Shown piece by piece: positions 44,823 through 56,900 of a stretch of 64,000 bases of DNA. The translations under genes and the position numbers were made by a program. The stretch spans positions 58,287,146-58,351,145 of the forward strand of contig CM048852.1 of assembly GCA_026545225.1 (NCBI GenBank). The letters are read 5' to 3'. Source of the DNA: Cornus controversa. Its lineage: Eukaryota; Streptophyta; Magnoliopsida; Cornales; Cornaceae. The notes under the pieces are model-generated. The model did no database searches, was not told the origin of the DNA, and saw nothing but the letters and a program-made list of their open reading frames with translations. Position 1 is the first letter of the stretch. Every line of letters starts with the position of its first letter.

Positions 44823-47800
44823 ATGGCTTCTGTGGATCCTGAGATTGCAAAGACCCAGGAAGAGAGGAAGAAGTTGGAGCAACAGCTCGCGTCGCTCAAT
44901 TCAGTCACCTTCGATACTGATCTCTATGGTGGCAACAACCCATTTGAGGGTTATGAGAAATCGATACCTGTTAACGATGATGAGGAGCACCTTGATGCTA
45001 TGGACTCCGAAGTGGCGAGGAAATTGGCCTCGTACACGGCCCCAAAGTCGATTTTGAAGGACATGCCCAGGGGTGGGGATGAAGACGAGGCCCTGGGTCT
45101 GAAGAAAACTCGGAGAATCATTGACAGGGAGGATGATTATAGACGAAGAAGGTTGGATCGGGTGATTTCGCCAGAACGACACGATGCATTTGCAATGGGA
45201 GATAAGACACCGGATGTGTCTGTAAGAACTTATGCTGATGTGATGAGAGAGGAGGCTTTGAAGAGAGAAAAAGAGGAGACTTTGAAGTTAATCGCTAAGA
45301 AGAAGAAAGAGGAGGAGGAGAGCAAGGCAGTGGAGAAGGAAAGGGAACCAGCAGCTGCACAGCCAACCCAAAAGAGGAGGAACAGGTGGGATCAGTCTCA
45401 GGAGGACACTGGTGCGAAGAAAGCAAAGACTGCATCTGATTGGGATTTACCAGATTCGACTCCGGGGATTGGAAGGTGGGATGCGACCCCAACCCCAGGG
45501 AGGATTGGTGATGCGACGCCCTCAGTCTCAAGGAGGAACAGGTGGGATGAGACTCCAACCCCAGGTCGGTTGGCTGACTCGGATGCAACTCCGGCTGGTG
45601 GTGTTACTCCTGGTGCCACACCTGCTGGTATGACTTGGGATGCTACACCTAAACTAGCTGGGCTTGCAACCCCAACACCAAAACGTCAGCGATCAAGATG
45701 GGATGAGACTCCAGCTACTATGGGAAGCGCCACACCAATGTCAGGTGCTACACCTGCAGCAGCATACACGCCCGGTGTGACTCCTATTGGAGGGGTTGAA
45801 CTTGCTACGCCAACTCCAGGAGCTATTAATTTGCGAGGTGCCATAACGCCAGAGCAGTATAATTTATTGAGATGGGAGAAGGATATTGAAGAGAGAAATC
45901 GCCCGTTAACTGATGAAGAGCTTGATGCAATGTTCCCGCAAGAGGGGTATAAGATTTTGGATCCCCCAGCTTCTTATGTTCCGATTAGAACACCTGCAAG
46001 GAAGCTTCTTGCCACACCAACTCCAATAGGTACTCCTCTATATTCTATCCCTGAAGAAAATCGGGGTCAGCAGTTCGATGTTCCGAAAGAATTGCCAGGT
46101 GGGTTGCCATTCATGAAACCAGAGGACTACCAATACTTTGGTGCATTATTGAATGAAGAAGATGAGGAAGAGCTGTCTCCTGATGAACAGAAAGAGAGAA
46201 AAATTATGAAGCTACTGCTTAAAGTCAAGAACGGGACACCACCACAGAGGAAAACGGCTTTGAGACAGCTCACTGATAAGGCTCGGGAGTTTGGTGCTGG
46301 CCCACTATTTAATCGTATTTTGCCGTTGCTCATGCAACCTACATTGGAAGATCAGGAGAGACATCTTTTGGTGAAGGTGATTGATAGGGTGCTATATAAG
46401 TTGGATGAGTTGGTGCGGCCTTATGTGCACAAAATTTTGGTTGTGATTGAGCCTCTGTTGATTGATGAGGACTATTATGCCCGTGTGGAGGGGAGAGAGA
46501 TCATTTCCAATCTCAGTAAGGCAGCTGGCTTGGCCACAATGATTGCTGCAATGCGTCCAGATATTGATAACATCGATGAATATGTGAGGAACACCACTGC
46601 TAGAGCCTTTAGTGTTGTGGCTTCTGCTCTTGGAATCCCTGCACTGTTGCCATTCTTGAAAGCTGTGTGTCAGAGTAAGAAATCTTGGCAAGCTCGTCAC
46701 ACTGGCATCAAGATTGTTCAGCAGATTGCTATTTTGATAGGCTGTGCCGTTCTTCCACACTTGAGGTCTCTTGTAGAAATCATAGAACATGGTCTCAGTG
46801 ATGAGAATCAGAAGGTCAGGACTATAACTGCATTGTCTTTGGCTGCTCTTGCCGAGGCTGCTGCCCCATATGGTATTGAAAGTTTTGACTCTGTTTTGAA
46901 GCCTTTGTGGAAAGGTATTAGATCACATCGTGGGAAGGTTTTGGCTGCATTCTTGAAAGCAATTGGTTTTATCATTCCTTTGATGGATGCTATATATGCC
47001 AGCTACTATACCAAGGAAGTGATGATTATTTTGATTCGTGAGTTTCAGTCTCCCGATGAAGAAATGAAGAAAATTGTGCTGAAAGTGGTTAAGCAGTGTG
47101 TGAGTACAGAAGGTGTGGAGGCTGATTACATCCGAAGTGATATTCTTCCCGAGTTCTTCCGGAACTTCTGGGTCAGAAGGATGGCTTTGGATCGGAGAAA
47201 CTATAGGCAACTTGTTGATACAACTGTAGAGATAGCTAACAAAGTCGGTGTTGCTGATATAGTAGGTAGGATAGTTGAGGACCTGAAAGATGAGAGTGAA
47301 CCATATAGAAGAATGGTTATGGAAACAATTGAGAAGGTGGTTGCCAATCTGGGTGCGTCTGATATTGATCTTCGGTTGGAAGAGCTTCTGGTTGATGGAA
47401 TCCTTTATGCCTTCCAAGAGCAGACCAGTGATGATGCCAATGTGATGCTTAATGGTTTTGGCGCAGTTGTAAATGCTTTTGGGCAGAGAGTGAAACCATA
47501 TCTCCCCCAGATATGTGGTACTATAAAGTGGCGCCTGAATAACAAGAGTGCAAAGGTTAGACAACAAGCAGCTGATCTCATATCCCGGATTGCAGTGGTC
47601 ATGAAGCAGTGCCAAGAAGAGCAATTGATGGGCCATCTTGGGGTTGTCTTGTATGAGTATTTGGGAGAGGAGTACCCAGAAGTTTTGGGATCAATATTGG
47701 GAGCTCTCAAGGCAATTGTCAATGTTATTGGTATGACGAAAATGACTCCTCCAATAAAGGACTTGCTGCCTCGACTAACTCCAATCTTGAAGAATCGTCA

Positions 47801-48632
47801 TGAGAAAGTTCAGGAGAATTGCATTGACCTCGTTGGTAGGATTGCTGATCGTGGGGCTGAGTTTGTACCTGCGAGGGAGTGGATGAGGATCTGCTTTGAG
47901 CTTCTTGAGATGCTTAAAGCCCACAAGAAGGGTATTCGCCGAGCAACAGTCAACACTTTTGGGTACATTGCAAAAGCCATCGGCCCTCAAGATGTCTTGG
48001 CTACATTGTTGAACAACCTCAAGGTGCAGGAACGCCAGAACCGCGTTTGCACTACCGTGGCAATTGCAATTGTTGCAGAAACCTGTTCGCCGTTCACAGT
48101 TTTACCTGCCTTGATGAATGAATATCGTGTGCCAGAGCTTAACGTCCAGAATGGTGTTCTGAAATCCCTCTCCTTTCTATTTGAGTACATAGGTGAAATG
48201 GGAAAAGACTATATATACGCAGTGACTCCATTACTTGAGGATGCTCTCATGGACAGAGATTTAGTTCATAGGCAGACTGCTGCTTCTGCTGTCAAGCACA
48301 TGGCTTTGGGAGTGGCTGGGTTGGGATGTGAGGATGCTTTAGTCCACTTGCTGAACTATGTTTGGCCAAACATTTTTGAGACATCCCCACATGTTATAAA
48401 TGCTGTTATGGAAGCCATTGAAGGGATGAGGGTGGCATTAGGCGCAGCTGTGGTGCTCAATTACTGTCTTCAGGGGTTGTTCCACCCGGCCAGGAAAGTT
48501 AGGGAGGTATATTGGAAGATTTACAACTCACTTTATATTGGTGCTCAAGATGCACTTGTAGCTGCTTATCCAGTGCTGGACGATGACCAGCAAAACATAT
48601 ATAGTAGGCCTGAGTTGATGATGTTTGTGTGA
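44823..48632 (+). CDS. SF3B1: Splicing factor 3B subunit 1 (SF3b155)
   Basis: Intronless 1269-aa frame; human SF3B1 is 1304 aa. SF3B1 is the HEAT-repeat scaffold of U2 snRNP SF3b that clamps the branch-site helix, and it is shared with the minor spliceosome's U11/U12 particle. The N-terminal third (about residues 1-340) is disordered and charged, with repeated RWDxTP motifs ([33 protein letters not shown]), which in the human protein bind UHM domains and carry phosphorylated TP sites. HEAT repeats fill the rest (from about residue 450). The human K700 hotspot aligns with K664 (NQKVRTITA), and the pladienolide-pocket stretch [20 protein letters not shown] is intact. Near-identical blocks such as [17 protein letters not shown] and [19 protein letters not shown] run to the C terminus. 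No disruption: an expressed, constrained housekeeping gene. Confidence 0.98.
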   Translation: MASVDPEIAKTQEERKKLEQQLASLNSVTFDTDLYGGNNPFEGYEKSIPVNDDEEHLDAMDSEVARKLASYTAPKSILKDMPRGGDEDEALGLKKTRRIIDREDDYRRRRLDRVISPERHDAFAMGDKTPDVSVRTYADVMREEALKREKEETLKLIAKKKKEEEESKAVEKEREPAAAQPTQKRRNRWDQSQEDTGAKKAKTASDWDLPDSTPGIGRWDATPTPGRIGDATPSVSRRNRWDETPTPGRLADSDATPAGGVTPGATPAGMTWDATPKLAGLATPTPKRQRSRWDETPATMGSATPMSGATPAAAYTPGVTPIGGVELATPTPGAINLRGAITPEQYNLLRWEKDIEERNRPLTDEELDAMFPQEGYKILDPPASYVPIRTPARKLLATPTPIGTPLYSIPEENRGQQFDVPKELPGGLPFMKPEDYQYFGALLNEEDEEELSPDEQKERKIMKLLLKVKNGTPPQRKTALRQLTDKAREFGAGPLFNRILPLLMQPTLEDQERHLLVKVIDRVLYKLDELVRPYVHKILVVIEPLLIDEDYYARVEGREIISNLSKAAGLATMIAAMRPDIDNIDEYVRNTTARAFSVVASALGIPALLPFLKAVCQSKKSWQARHTGIKIVQQIAILIGCAVLPHLRSLVEIIEHGLSDENQKVRTITALSLAALAEAAAPYGIESFDSVLKPLWKGIRSHRGKVLAAFLKAIGFIIPLMDAIYASYYTKEVMIILIREFQSPDEEMKKIVLKVVKQCVSTEGVEADYIRSDILPEFFRNFWVRRMALDRRNYRQLVDTTVEIANKVGVADIVGRIVEDLKDESEPYRRMVMETIEKVVANLGASDIDLRLEELLVDGILYAFQEQTSDDANVMLNGFGAVVNAFGQRVKPYLPQICGTIKWRLNNKSAKVRQQAADLISRIAVVMKQCQEEQLMGHLGVVLYEYLGEEYPEVLGSILGALKAIVNVIGMTKMTPPIKDLLPRLTPILKNRHEKVQENCIDLVGRIADRGAEFVPAREWMRICFELLEMLKAHKKGIRRATVNTFGYIAKAIGPQDVLATLLNNLKVQERQNRVCTTVAIAIVAETCSPFTVLPALMNEYRVPELNVQNGVLKSLSFLFEYIGEMGKDYIYAVTPLLEDALMDRDLVHRQTAASAVKHMALGVAGLGCEDALVHLLNYVWPNIFETSPHVINAVMEAIEGMRVALGAAVVLNYCLQGLFHPARKVREVYWKIYNSLYIGAQDALVAAYPVLDDDQQNIYSRPELMMFV

Positions 48633-48689
48633 GATGCAGGTCGTGACTATTTGGCAAGACTTGTATCTGCTTCTCTCATTTCTCTCTGT

Positions 48690-49440
48690 TTTTTGCTGTA
48701 AAACTTCAAATTTGTAGCCTTAATGAAGTAGGTTGACTATCTGAGATATTATCTGTTCTGTATAAATATTGCTACGCTGCTTTATACTGATATTGCTTTT
48801 CTTATTTCTATTCTCATTCCTATTATGATATATAATATATGTTATATATTGTGCAAATTAAACTTCCCTCTGTGGACTTTTCTTTCTGAATAGTTTCTGG
48901 CTTTTGCTGTGCCTTCAAATTGTAATCTTAATAAAGTAGATTGACCATCTCTGATATTATGTGTTTTTTTGTAAAAATGTCTATAAGCTGTTTTGTTTTT
49001 TTGAAAGGTAAGGAACCAACCATAGCTTTAGAGGGCTGGGACTTCTGCTGCCTGTTCCAAACCAAAGCTTGGGACCAAGCTGAGACGAGGGGAAGCTCAT
49101 GCTCAATACCATCTGTACGCTGTTTGCTAGTGATATTTATGCTCATCTTGTATTCCTATCCTCATTCCTATTGTGATGTAATAATAATATATGGTGCAAA
49201 TGCTATCTTAAATTCCCTCTCTGAAAATTTACTTGAGACTAGATTCTCTCTTTTCTTTCCAGCTTTTTGCGGTGCATTCGTTGTGGTCTTAAAGAAGTAG
49301 ATCAGCCCGTACATCTAGTGACATTGATGATCATATTGTGTTCCTATTCTGGTAAACCATATATGGTGCAAGTGCTTTCACGAATTTCCTCTGAATATAT
49401 ATTTCAGACTACATTCAAATTATGAAGAAATGAGGCTTTT
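48690..49440 (+). repeat. Three diverged tandem copies downstream of SF3B1
   Basis: Copies near 48690-48900, 48901-49260 and 49261-49440 each contain, in order, TTTTGCTGT/TTTTTGCGGTG, an AATGAAGTAG / AATAAAGTAG / AAAGAAGTAG motif, a GATATTATxTGT-like or CATATTGTGTT segment, CATTCCTATT(A/G)TGAT, ATATATGGTGCAAATGCT-like sequence and a short CCCTCTxTG segment. Copy 2 has about 110 extra bases (around 48990-49105). The repeats begin inside the probable 3' untranslated region. Confidence 0.7.
48930..48935 (+). terminator. Candidate polyadenylation signal
   Basis: AATAAA in the second tandem copy, about 300 bp after the SF3B1 stop. The equivalent position in copies 1 and 3 reads AATGAA and AAAGAA. 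Plants use loose signals, so earlier sites are also possible. Confidence 0.35.
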
Positions 49441-50590
49441 TAGCGATTGGTGAAAAAGAGTATAACAAATTACATGGACTAGATAGATGTGCACTGCAAA
49501 AGGGTTGTCCTAGGTGAACTAATTTTGGCAATGCAGTAGGCGGACGTACAGGGAGTGCATGAATAGACTCCAGCAATTCTTATGGCAGATCATACCTTTA
49601 TACTTGGATTCATGGGGAGTTCTGTGCAAGCGTTGTGAATCTTGTGAGACGGTGTGCCCTATTTTAAGACCAACCTGATCTTTTGGGTTACAATCAGAAT
49701 GTTTGTTCCGATCTGCTTTAGGACTCTATTTTGTGTCTTCTCTACTGTAATTAAGGGTCAATATGAAGCAGTAATCTTGTTATTGTCGTCTAGATAGTGA
49801 ATTTTCACAATTGCATTTGCCTCGTGGATTTATAGCTGCATCTGTGCGCTTTTTGTGAGTGTATTTCGTTGCATCTTATCTTCGTTTATAGTTTTTAGAC
49901 TTCTTTTATTTTTGTTCAGGTGCTCCACAGGAACTGACGGAATTTTATCATTTCAAATAAGTATGCAAATTGGGGTTGGGTTGATTTGATGGGTCTATCG
50001 ATGTATAAAGCCATCCGTTAAGCGTCAACACGAGCTCAACCCATGTGTAGAACCCTTACTTCAAGTCTGGACACAACCAACATGCAACCTAATAATCTTA
50101 ATCCATTGGTTTCGATGAAATTGAAAACTTTCAATGCTAAATCCAACTTGGTTTTGAATGGTGTGATTGTTTTGGAACATGACATAGGTTTTGAAACAAG
50201 TAACGGTTATTTTGTCAAGTTATTCATTAGGAATGTGATACTAAAAATTTTAATTAAAAAAATAAATAAACAAACAAACAAACAAAGAGTAGTGTAAAAG
50301 TCAAAAGTGCAATACATAGTTTGAATAATTTTATGATAAATTGGAGTAACATTTTTCTTATTAAAGCGATTCTACATAGACCTCTCACGTGTGTATGCAA
50401 AAATCTAGCATTTATGATTTATTATCAACGTGAAAAATTGTATACTTTCAACTAAATATTTGTGAGAATGTCATGTTTGCCATTGAAATGGGACATATAG
50501 ACACCTCAAAAAACAAAGTTAGGTGAAGAAAAAATAGATGATTTGTTATTTGTTAGAAAAATAATAATACAAAAATAAATAAAAATCTCT
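49441..50590. other. No recognisable gene
   Basis: Intergenic between SF3B1 and the Mpv17-family gene. An 84-codon frame at 50043-50297 ends in a simple AAACAAAC repeat and shows no homology. Confidence 0.45.
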
Positions 50591-50599
50591 TAACATCAG

Positions 50600-50871
50600 T
50601 TTAGGCGTTTTGCAGGTGAGCCTTCCTAATTGCTGATGTGTTTCAATAAAAAAATGAACACATCAATTTTAAAATGTAATAAATAAGTATAATAAATGAG
50701 GTCAATCTCATTTATTATAATTATTTATTGTATTTTAAACCTCATTTATTATACTTATTTATTGCATTTTAAATTTTATTTTGTAATTAAAGTTAATGTG
50801 TTCATTTTTTTTATTGAAATACATCAGCGAGGATTCACCTACACACCCGCGAGATAAGGTAAGTATTGTCC
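50600..50871. mobile_element. Short fold-back MITE related to the 20423 element
   Basis: GCTGATGTGTTTCAATAAAA on the left is matched in inverted form by TTATTGAAATACATCAGC on the right. The right end is AAGTATTGTCC, the inverse of GGACAATACTT found at the 20423 and 21783 elements. The middle has a further palindrome of AATAAATGAGG / CCTCATTTATT. It ends about 117 bp before the Mpv17-family start codon, so it may contribute to that promoter. Confidence 0.65.
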
Positions 50872-50987
50872 AAAAGTATAATACCCTTCAAAAAACCTCG
50901 TATACATTATATATACACACATGCAACCTGCCACTTTGCGAAGGATAAAACACCAAAGAAGCCGCTTCAAGTTCAAGCAGAACAATA

Positions 50988-53900
50988 ATGGTTTCAAACC
51001 CTGTGACTCTTTCCCGTAAAACGCTACCCTTGTTCAGGGTCGTGGGATTCTCTCGCAAACCCATTTCTCATTTTGCTAACCAGACCAAAATCCCCACAAA
51101 CCCAGTTCAAATAAGTGGTTTTAGGAGTTCTTCAAGCAATTTTCACCCGTTTTCCTTGAATTACTTTAGTGGGCATGTGTGCAAAGATTTGGGTCGTTTT
51201 GGAAATGGGTTTAGACGATTGGGTTTTGATCATCTTCGGTTCTCGGCAGTTTCAAGTGCTGGGTCCGGCGGAAGTGGAGGGTACGGGGGTTCCAGTGGTG
51301 GAAATTCGGGTGGGAAAGGTGAAGGTGGTGGTGGAGGGAGTGACTGGTCCTTGCTTTCATGGTAAAGTGTAAATTGTATTATTAATGGTTTTTGTTGGGT
51401 TCATACCTTCTCCTTTTCTTCAAATGTAGCATTTGGATATTAAAATTTATGATTTTTGGCTGAAAATTTTGGCTTTACGTATGTTGAAATAGTGTTATTA
51501 GCGGTGGCATATTATTCTCTAAAGCCCAATTATGCTAAAGGCGTCCTTGTTGTGTAACTTGGTTGATTTATTCTTTTTGCCATTGTTTGGTATTGAGGTG
51601 GGCGTAATGAAACATTTTGCTTTAGGAATTGATTGAGGAAAGATTTCAATCCATGCTAGAGTCCTTATATTAATGGAATTAAAACAGTAAGGTTAAGTGG
51701 AGGAGTGCTTTTGACATCATTTGTGATCAATGCATACCTCTAAAACGAAAAGGTAAATTTTATAAAACAATAATTACACCAGTCATTAACTTGTAAGACA
51801 GAATTCCTGGTGTTTCAAAAATGTTCATAAAATGAGCCATTGAAACTTAGATGTTGAGATGGATTTGTTGTAAAGCAAGAATAGATATGTACCTGATAAG
51901 CCGGAAGGGGCACCTATTGAGATATAATGAGAGAGAACCAATTGCAATGGCTTAATCATATGCGGCGAAAACAATATTAGTAAGGAAGAGACATGATCTA
52001 CATGGAAAAGGAAAAGATCAAAGGGAACTTGGTTGAGAGAGTAAGGAAAGACGTAATAATGTGTGTAGCATAAGTGAAGTTATGACCTTAGAAAGAGTAG
52101 AAATGCAAAACATAATTCATGGAACTGACTTCAAAAGCTAGGGTAATGTTTTTTTGAGTTAAATTGTGATTTTGAGAAGGTGTCTAAATGTTTTTCAAGA
52201 ATGTCAACATTTCTCTTGGCGGTAGGACTCTTGTCAAAGATTGTCCGTCCAATGTTCTAGATTTTACTTTATCATGTTTGGACAAAAATGATTGGAAAAT
52301 GTGAAACGTGTTTGGTTTTGGGAGATGGAGGAAGGTAATATGGTGGTGTGGGATTATAATTTGTGGTATTGAGGTTTCTGATCTCTTAGGAATTGGTTGT
52401 ATAATTTAAGTAATAAAGCGATATTTGGTTGGAGAACCTGACAAACAGCTTTGAGATTGTTGGAGAATGAAATTCTTTATAGGACATGGTTATTTGTAGT
52501 TAATACGATTTGCTTTCTAACAATGTAATCTCTTAACTTGGCTTGAAAATGGATCCACATATCATTTTGAAATATGTTTTCTGGATTGTTTAAATGTTCT
52601 ATTTTCAAATTGGAAATGTCGTTCAAAACTATGCCGTATTGTTCTCAAGGCTAGTTGCACTAAGCACGCACTCCCTTATCATGGTGAACAGCATTTATCT
52701 GAAAATTATTTAAAATCCAACTGCTGACATAACATTGTTTGCTCTGCTACATTTCTCTTTGTGATGGAAATCTCTATCGTTTTTATATTCCCCTTTTCCA
52801 ATGAAATATATCTGCTTTTTTCTGAAAAAGAAATTATGATGTGGTGCAAATAGGAAACTTTTATGACGTTAATCATGATACATTTGCCATTCCAACTTGG
52901 GTTTTGTTTTATTTCAGGTATCTGACTCTTCTTGAGAAGTATCCCGTGTTAACAAAAGCAGTGACATCTGCATTTTTGACACTTATTGGAGATCTGATAT
53001 GCCAGGTAGACTTTTTGTAGTTCCTATAACTACAACTGTCTAAATATTATTTATTTTTATTTTTTTACTTCTTGTTTGGACGGGTTATTTGCTAATTGTT
53101 TTAACCATTCTTCACTTTCCAGTGATTAATATGTTGAGATAGTGAAAAGAAATCTTTTAGTATTAATTGTTTTTGTTTGTTTTCCTTTTTCTTTATCTTG
53201 ATTTTAGGAGATTTCCTAAGTTGAGAAAGAATATAGGTTGATCTAGAGTTTGATAATAATTTAGAGAATGCAGTCTAAAGGTTCCTTCAAGTTTGAATTT
53301 ATTAAAAAGTTTTACAGCTTCTCTTCTGTCTTTAATAACATTGGCATCTTCCCATCCTTTTTTTTTTTTTTTTTTTTTGTCATTATAACTTTGTAGAAAA
53401 CTATAGTAATCCTAGTGTGGGTATCTGGCACCCACCCATCGCCATATAGGCACCATGGGAAACAATTAGGCATCCTGATTTGGCTTCATTTTCTTCACTG
53501 AAGAAGCTTCAGGAAGACCTGGAGACCTTTACCTCGAGGACCATTACCTTGAGACGTCTACTTCAGGACATCTATATCAGACTTATCAGTATCTGTATTT
53601 TCTGCAGGTTCATTGAACATTTAATCCTCTTTGATTACACTATTCAACAGGCTCAATGCACATGTCTCTAGTCATGTAATTCATCTCACACAATAGACAA
53701 TCTTTGGTTTTCTCTCTATGGGTCTAAATGTAGAGAAACCTTATGATTTTTACCATGTAAACATTCTCTCTAATTGGCCTCCGGCCTTCTAATAGGCACT
53801 TATATATTATTGTGAGTACCACTTCCTCATAGATAAGCATTGCTGTAACCCATTATATTACGAAGACTTCTTCTCCACAATTAAGTCTTGTTGCATCTTT

Positions 53901-56900
53901 TTACAAACATATCCGGAGATTGAAGGCATCTTGGCATGTCTCATGCACTGCTTGAGTTGAGACCAGGACTTGTGAGGTATCTGGCACTCAATGTGCGATT
54001 GACTTGTTGTGGCACACTTTGTGGTACACAGACATGGCGTGGTTTAGGATGTGAGGGTATGCAGATGTGCCATAGCCCATTGGCATCCTAGGCATACTTG
54101 GCTTAGGGGCTGTAGTTTAGGGTTTGTTGAGGTGACCTCTTCTAGAGGTGCACACTTTTACTTTGCTTAAAAAGAGAGATACATCAGGTGACTCCCCCAT
54201 GACATGTGTCCTTTATGACGCGGGAAGACCGAATTAGACTGTCATGGTTACTTGTTGGGGATGCTTAGTTGGTTCAGCAACTTCTTGATTCTTGACTCTA
54301 TCACCTTATTGGAATATGTTAGAGTTGGTGACATACCATTAGATCATAATCCAGACATGTGACACCACCTGATTAAATACTATGTTGGCACAAGCACCAT
54401 CTTGCCTTCACTTCTAGATTATAAATTGGCCATTACTGCACTTTAGAAGGCAGCCAAATCTAAACCATGACCTTGAAGACCCTAACACCAGAACTTGAAC
54501 TCAAGAATCTTTCATCTTGACGAGTCTTCACCTCAACCTCTAGGATTCTCCAGATTTACAAACTATTCCTCTCTGAGCTCTAGACTTCTTTATTAGGGTG
54601 TTAGACTTAGTTTGACTTTGGTTCAGGCCTTGAGCCTGTGGAATCCATGATGACCTCCATACTGCATTACTGCCACTCTAACCTTGACTTCTACCATACT
54701 TCACTCGGATCTCTATGATGATTAATAGATGACCTCTTTACTGCCACTCTCTGTCTGTCTCTGTTTCTCTCTCTCAAGTGAACCTTGACTTCCACCCTAC
54801 TCCACTATACTTGGATCTTGATGAGATATTCTCTCTCCTAATCATGTACAAACCCACATTATGGTGACTCCAATGGGGAGGTACTGTTCAAAATGGAACT
54901 TCCTTTTTTTTATATTTTGTTTGGCAGACCTCTATCCTTGAAACCACTTTGCATGGTGACAGAGTTTTCTATTTTATTAAAATCAGAGATATATGGGTAA
55001 ATATCAGCACGGTATCAAAGGTCTATGTCGCATGGTCCAAATATTATTCATCACTGTAAATGGTTGTGGACCTGTGGTTTGGTCGGTTTAAGAAGTCGGC
55101 CTATTTAGTGGTTTAAAATATCTTTTTCCGCCAAAGACCAATTGGTACTTACCTGATAAAAAAAAAAATCTTTTCCCATATATATTTAGATGTTTATAAT
55201 AGAGTAATAACTTGAAAGAAAATTTGAAAACAATTGGTAAAACGGCAATATCGGAAATTTCAATCAAGGCCCAAAAAGAAAGTTTATAAATCTTACGTCA
55301 AACTCTTCTTTTTATGTTAATACAAGTGAAAAGTTCAGATAATCCAAAAAGAAAAAAAGAAAGGGAGTAAAACTTGCCAATTGTTTAAAGTCTTGAAAGT
55401 TCTTGATCCAAAATAGAGGCTTAAATATTGAGTATTTTAAGCTTTTGAGGCAAATCTTGTGAGTGTATACTGGTATAAGAGTGGTTATCTTGACTGTTGG
55501 GGGCCAAAAAGAGAAAACGAAAAATTTATGAAAGTTTTAGATCACTCCCCAACAAGGCTGCTACAGCCCTGCAACAGGTGTTATGGACAGTTGTGGACAT
55601 GAAAAACAAAGCTGACCGCTATAATGGATTGCAATGAGAAGACACTGGTTGTTCTTGTTGTGTAACGGCTCCCGTATAAGCCGTTATTTGAAACTGTGTT
55701 TGGATCATATATTTTAGCCTTGTTTCTTTTACGTAGTCTCTAGAAATGGATATGGTGGTGTCCTAATCATTTCACCATATATATATTGCATCTCAGGTTC
55801 TCTCTATTTGTTCCATACAGTCTCGTTTTAAGCTTGTTGTATATCCTTTTCAGATAGTAAAATCTAATCCTACTTACCAAAAAAATGTTTGTGCTTAATT
55901 TTTATGTGAATCTGGAGGCATACTTGGGATTTGTCTTTCATAAAATGATTCAATACTTGAGAAAAGCACAAAGGAAAGTAACATCTATTCTCAAGCAAGG
56001 ATTGAAGAAAGCTAATTACGATCGATTTGAATGATTCATCTCAGGTTCTCTCTATTTGTTCCATGCAGTCTTGTTTTAAGCTTGTTGTTTATCCTTTTAA
56101 GATAGTAAAATTTAATCCTACTCACCAAAAAAAATGTTTGTGCTTAATTTTTATGTGAATCTGGAGGCATACTTGGGATTTGTTTGTCTTTGATAAAATG
56201 ATTCAATACTTGAGAAAAGCACAAAGGAAAGTAACAGCTATTCTCAAGCAAGGATTGAAGAACACTAATTACAATCAATTTGAATGTTCAAACAAAACTT
56301 CAAAAATTTCCAAATTTCTTGGTTCTTTTACATAGTCTCTGGAAGTGGATATGGTGGTGTGCTAATCATGTCACCATATCTATATTGCATCTCAGGTTCT
56401 CTCTATTTGTTCCATACTGTCTTGTTTTAATCTTGTTGTATATCCTATCAGTTAGTAAAATCTAATCCTACTTTTTTTTTTTGATAAATGTAAAATCTAA
56501 TCCTACTTACCAAACAAATGTTCATGCTTAACTTTTATGTGAATCTGGAGGCATACTTGGGATTTATTTGTCTTTGATAAAATGATTCAATACTTGAGAA
56601 AAGCACTAGGGAAAATAACAGCTATTCTCAAGCAAGGATTGAAGAACGTTAATTACAATCAATTTGAATGTTCAAACAAAAATTTCCAAATTTCTGACAC
56701 TTAGGTCGAATTTTTGCAGCTCAGATGTGTTCTTTTAACAACGTGGTTGAAGTTCATGAATTCTGAACTTCCGAAAAAAAACTGTTACAATTCAAGTTGA
56801 GGAAATCCCCATGAAGTGTTTACTTGCTCGATTGATTGAGTGAGTCAACAAAGATAAAGGCACTGCTGGTTAGCACCTATTAACCCCAAATATATCATAA

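Noticed and set aside
46923-47636. A 237-codon minus-strand frame
   Set aside because: It is antisense to conserved SF3B1 coding sequence and resembles no protein family.
53480-53671. A short frame in Mpv17 intron 2
   Set aside because: No homology, and not needed to join the flanking exons in frame.
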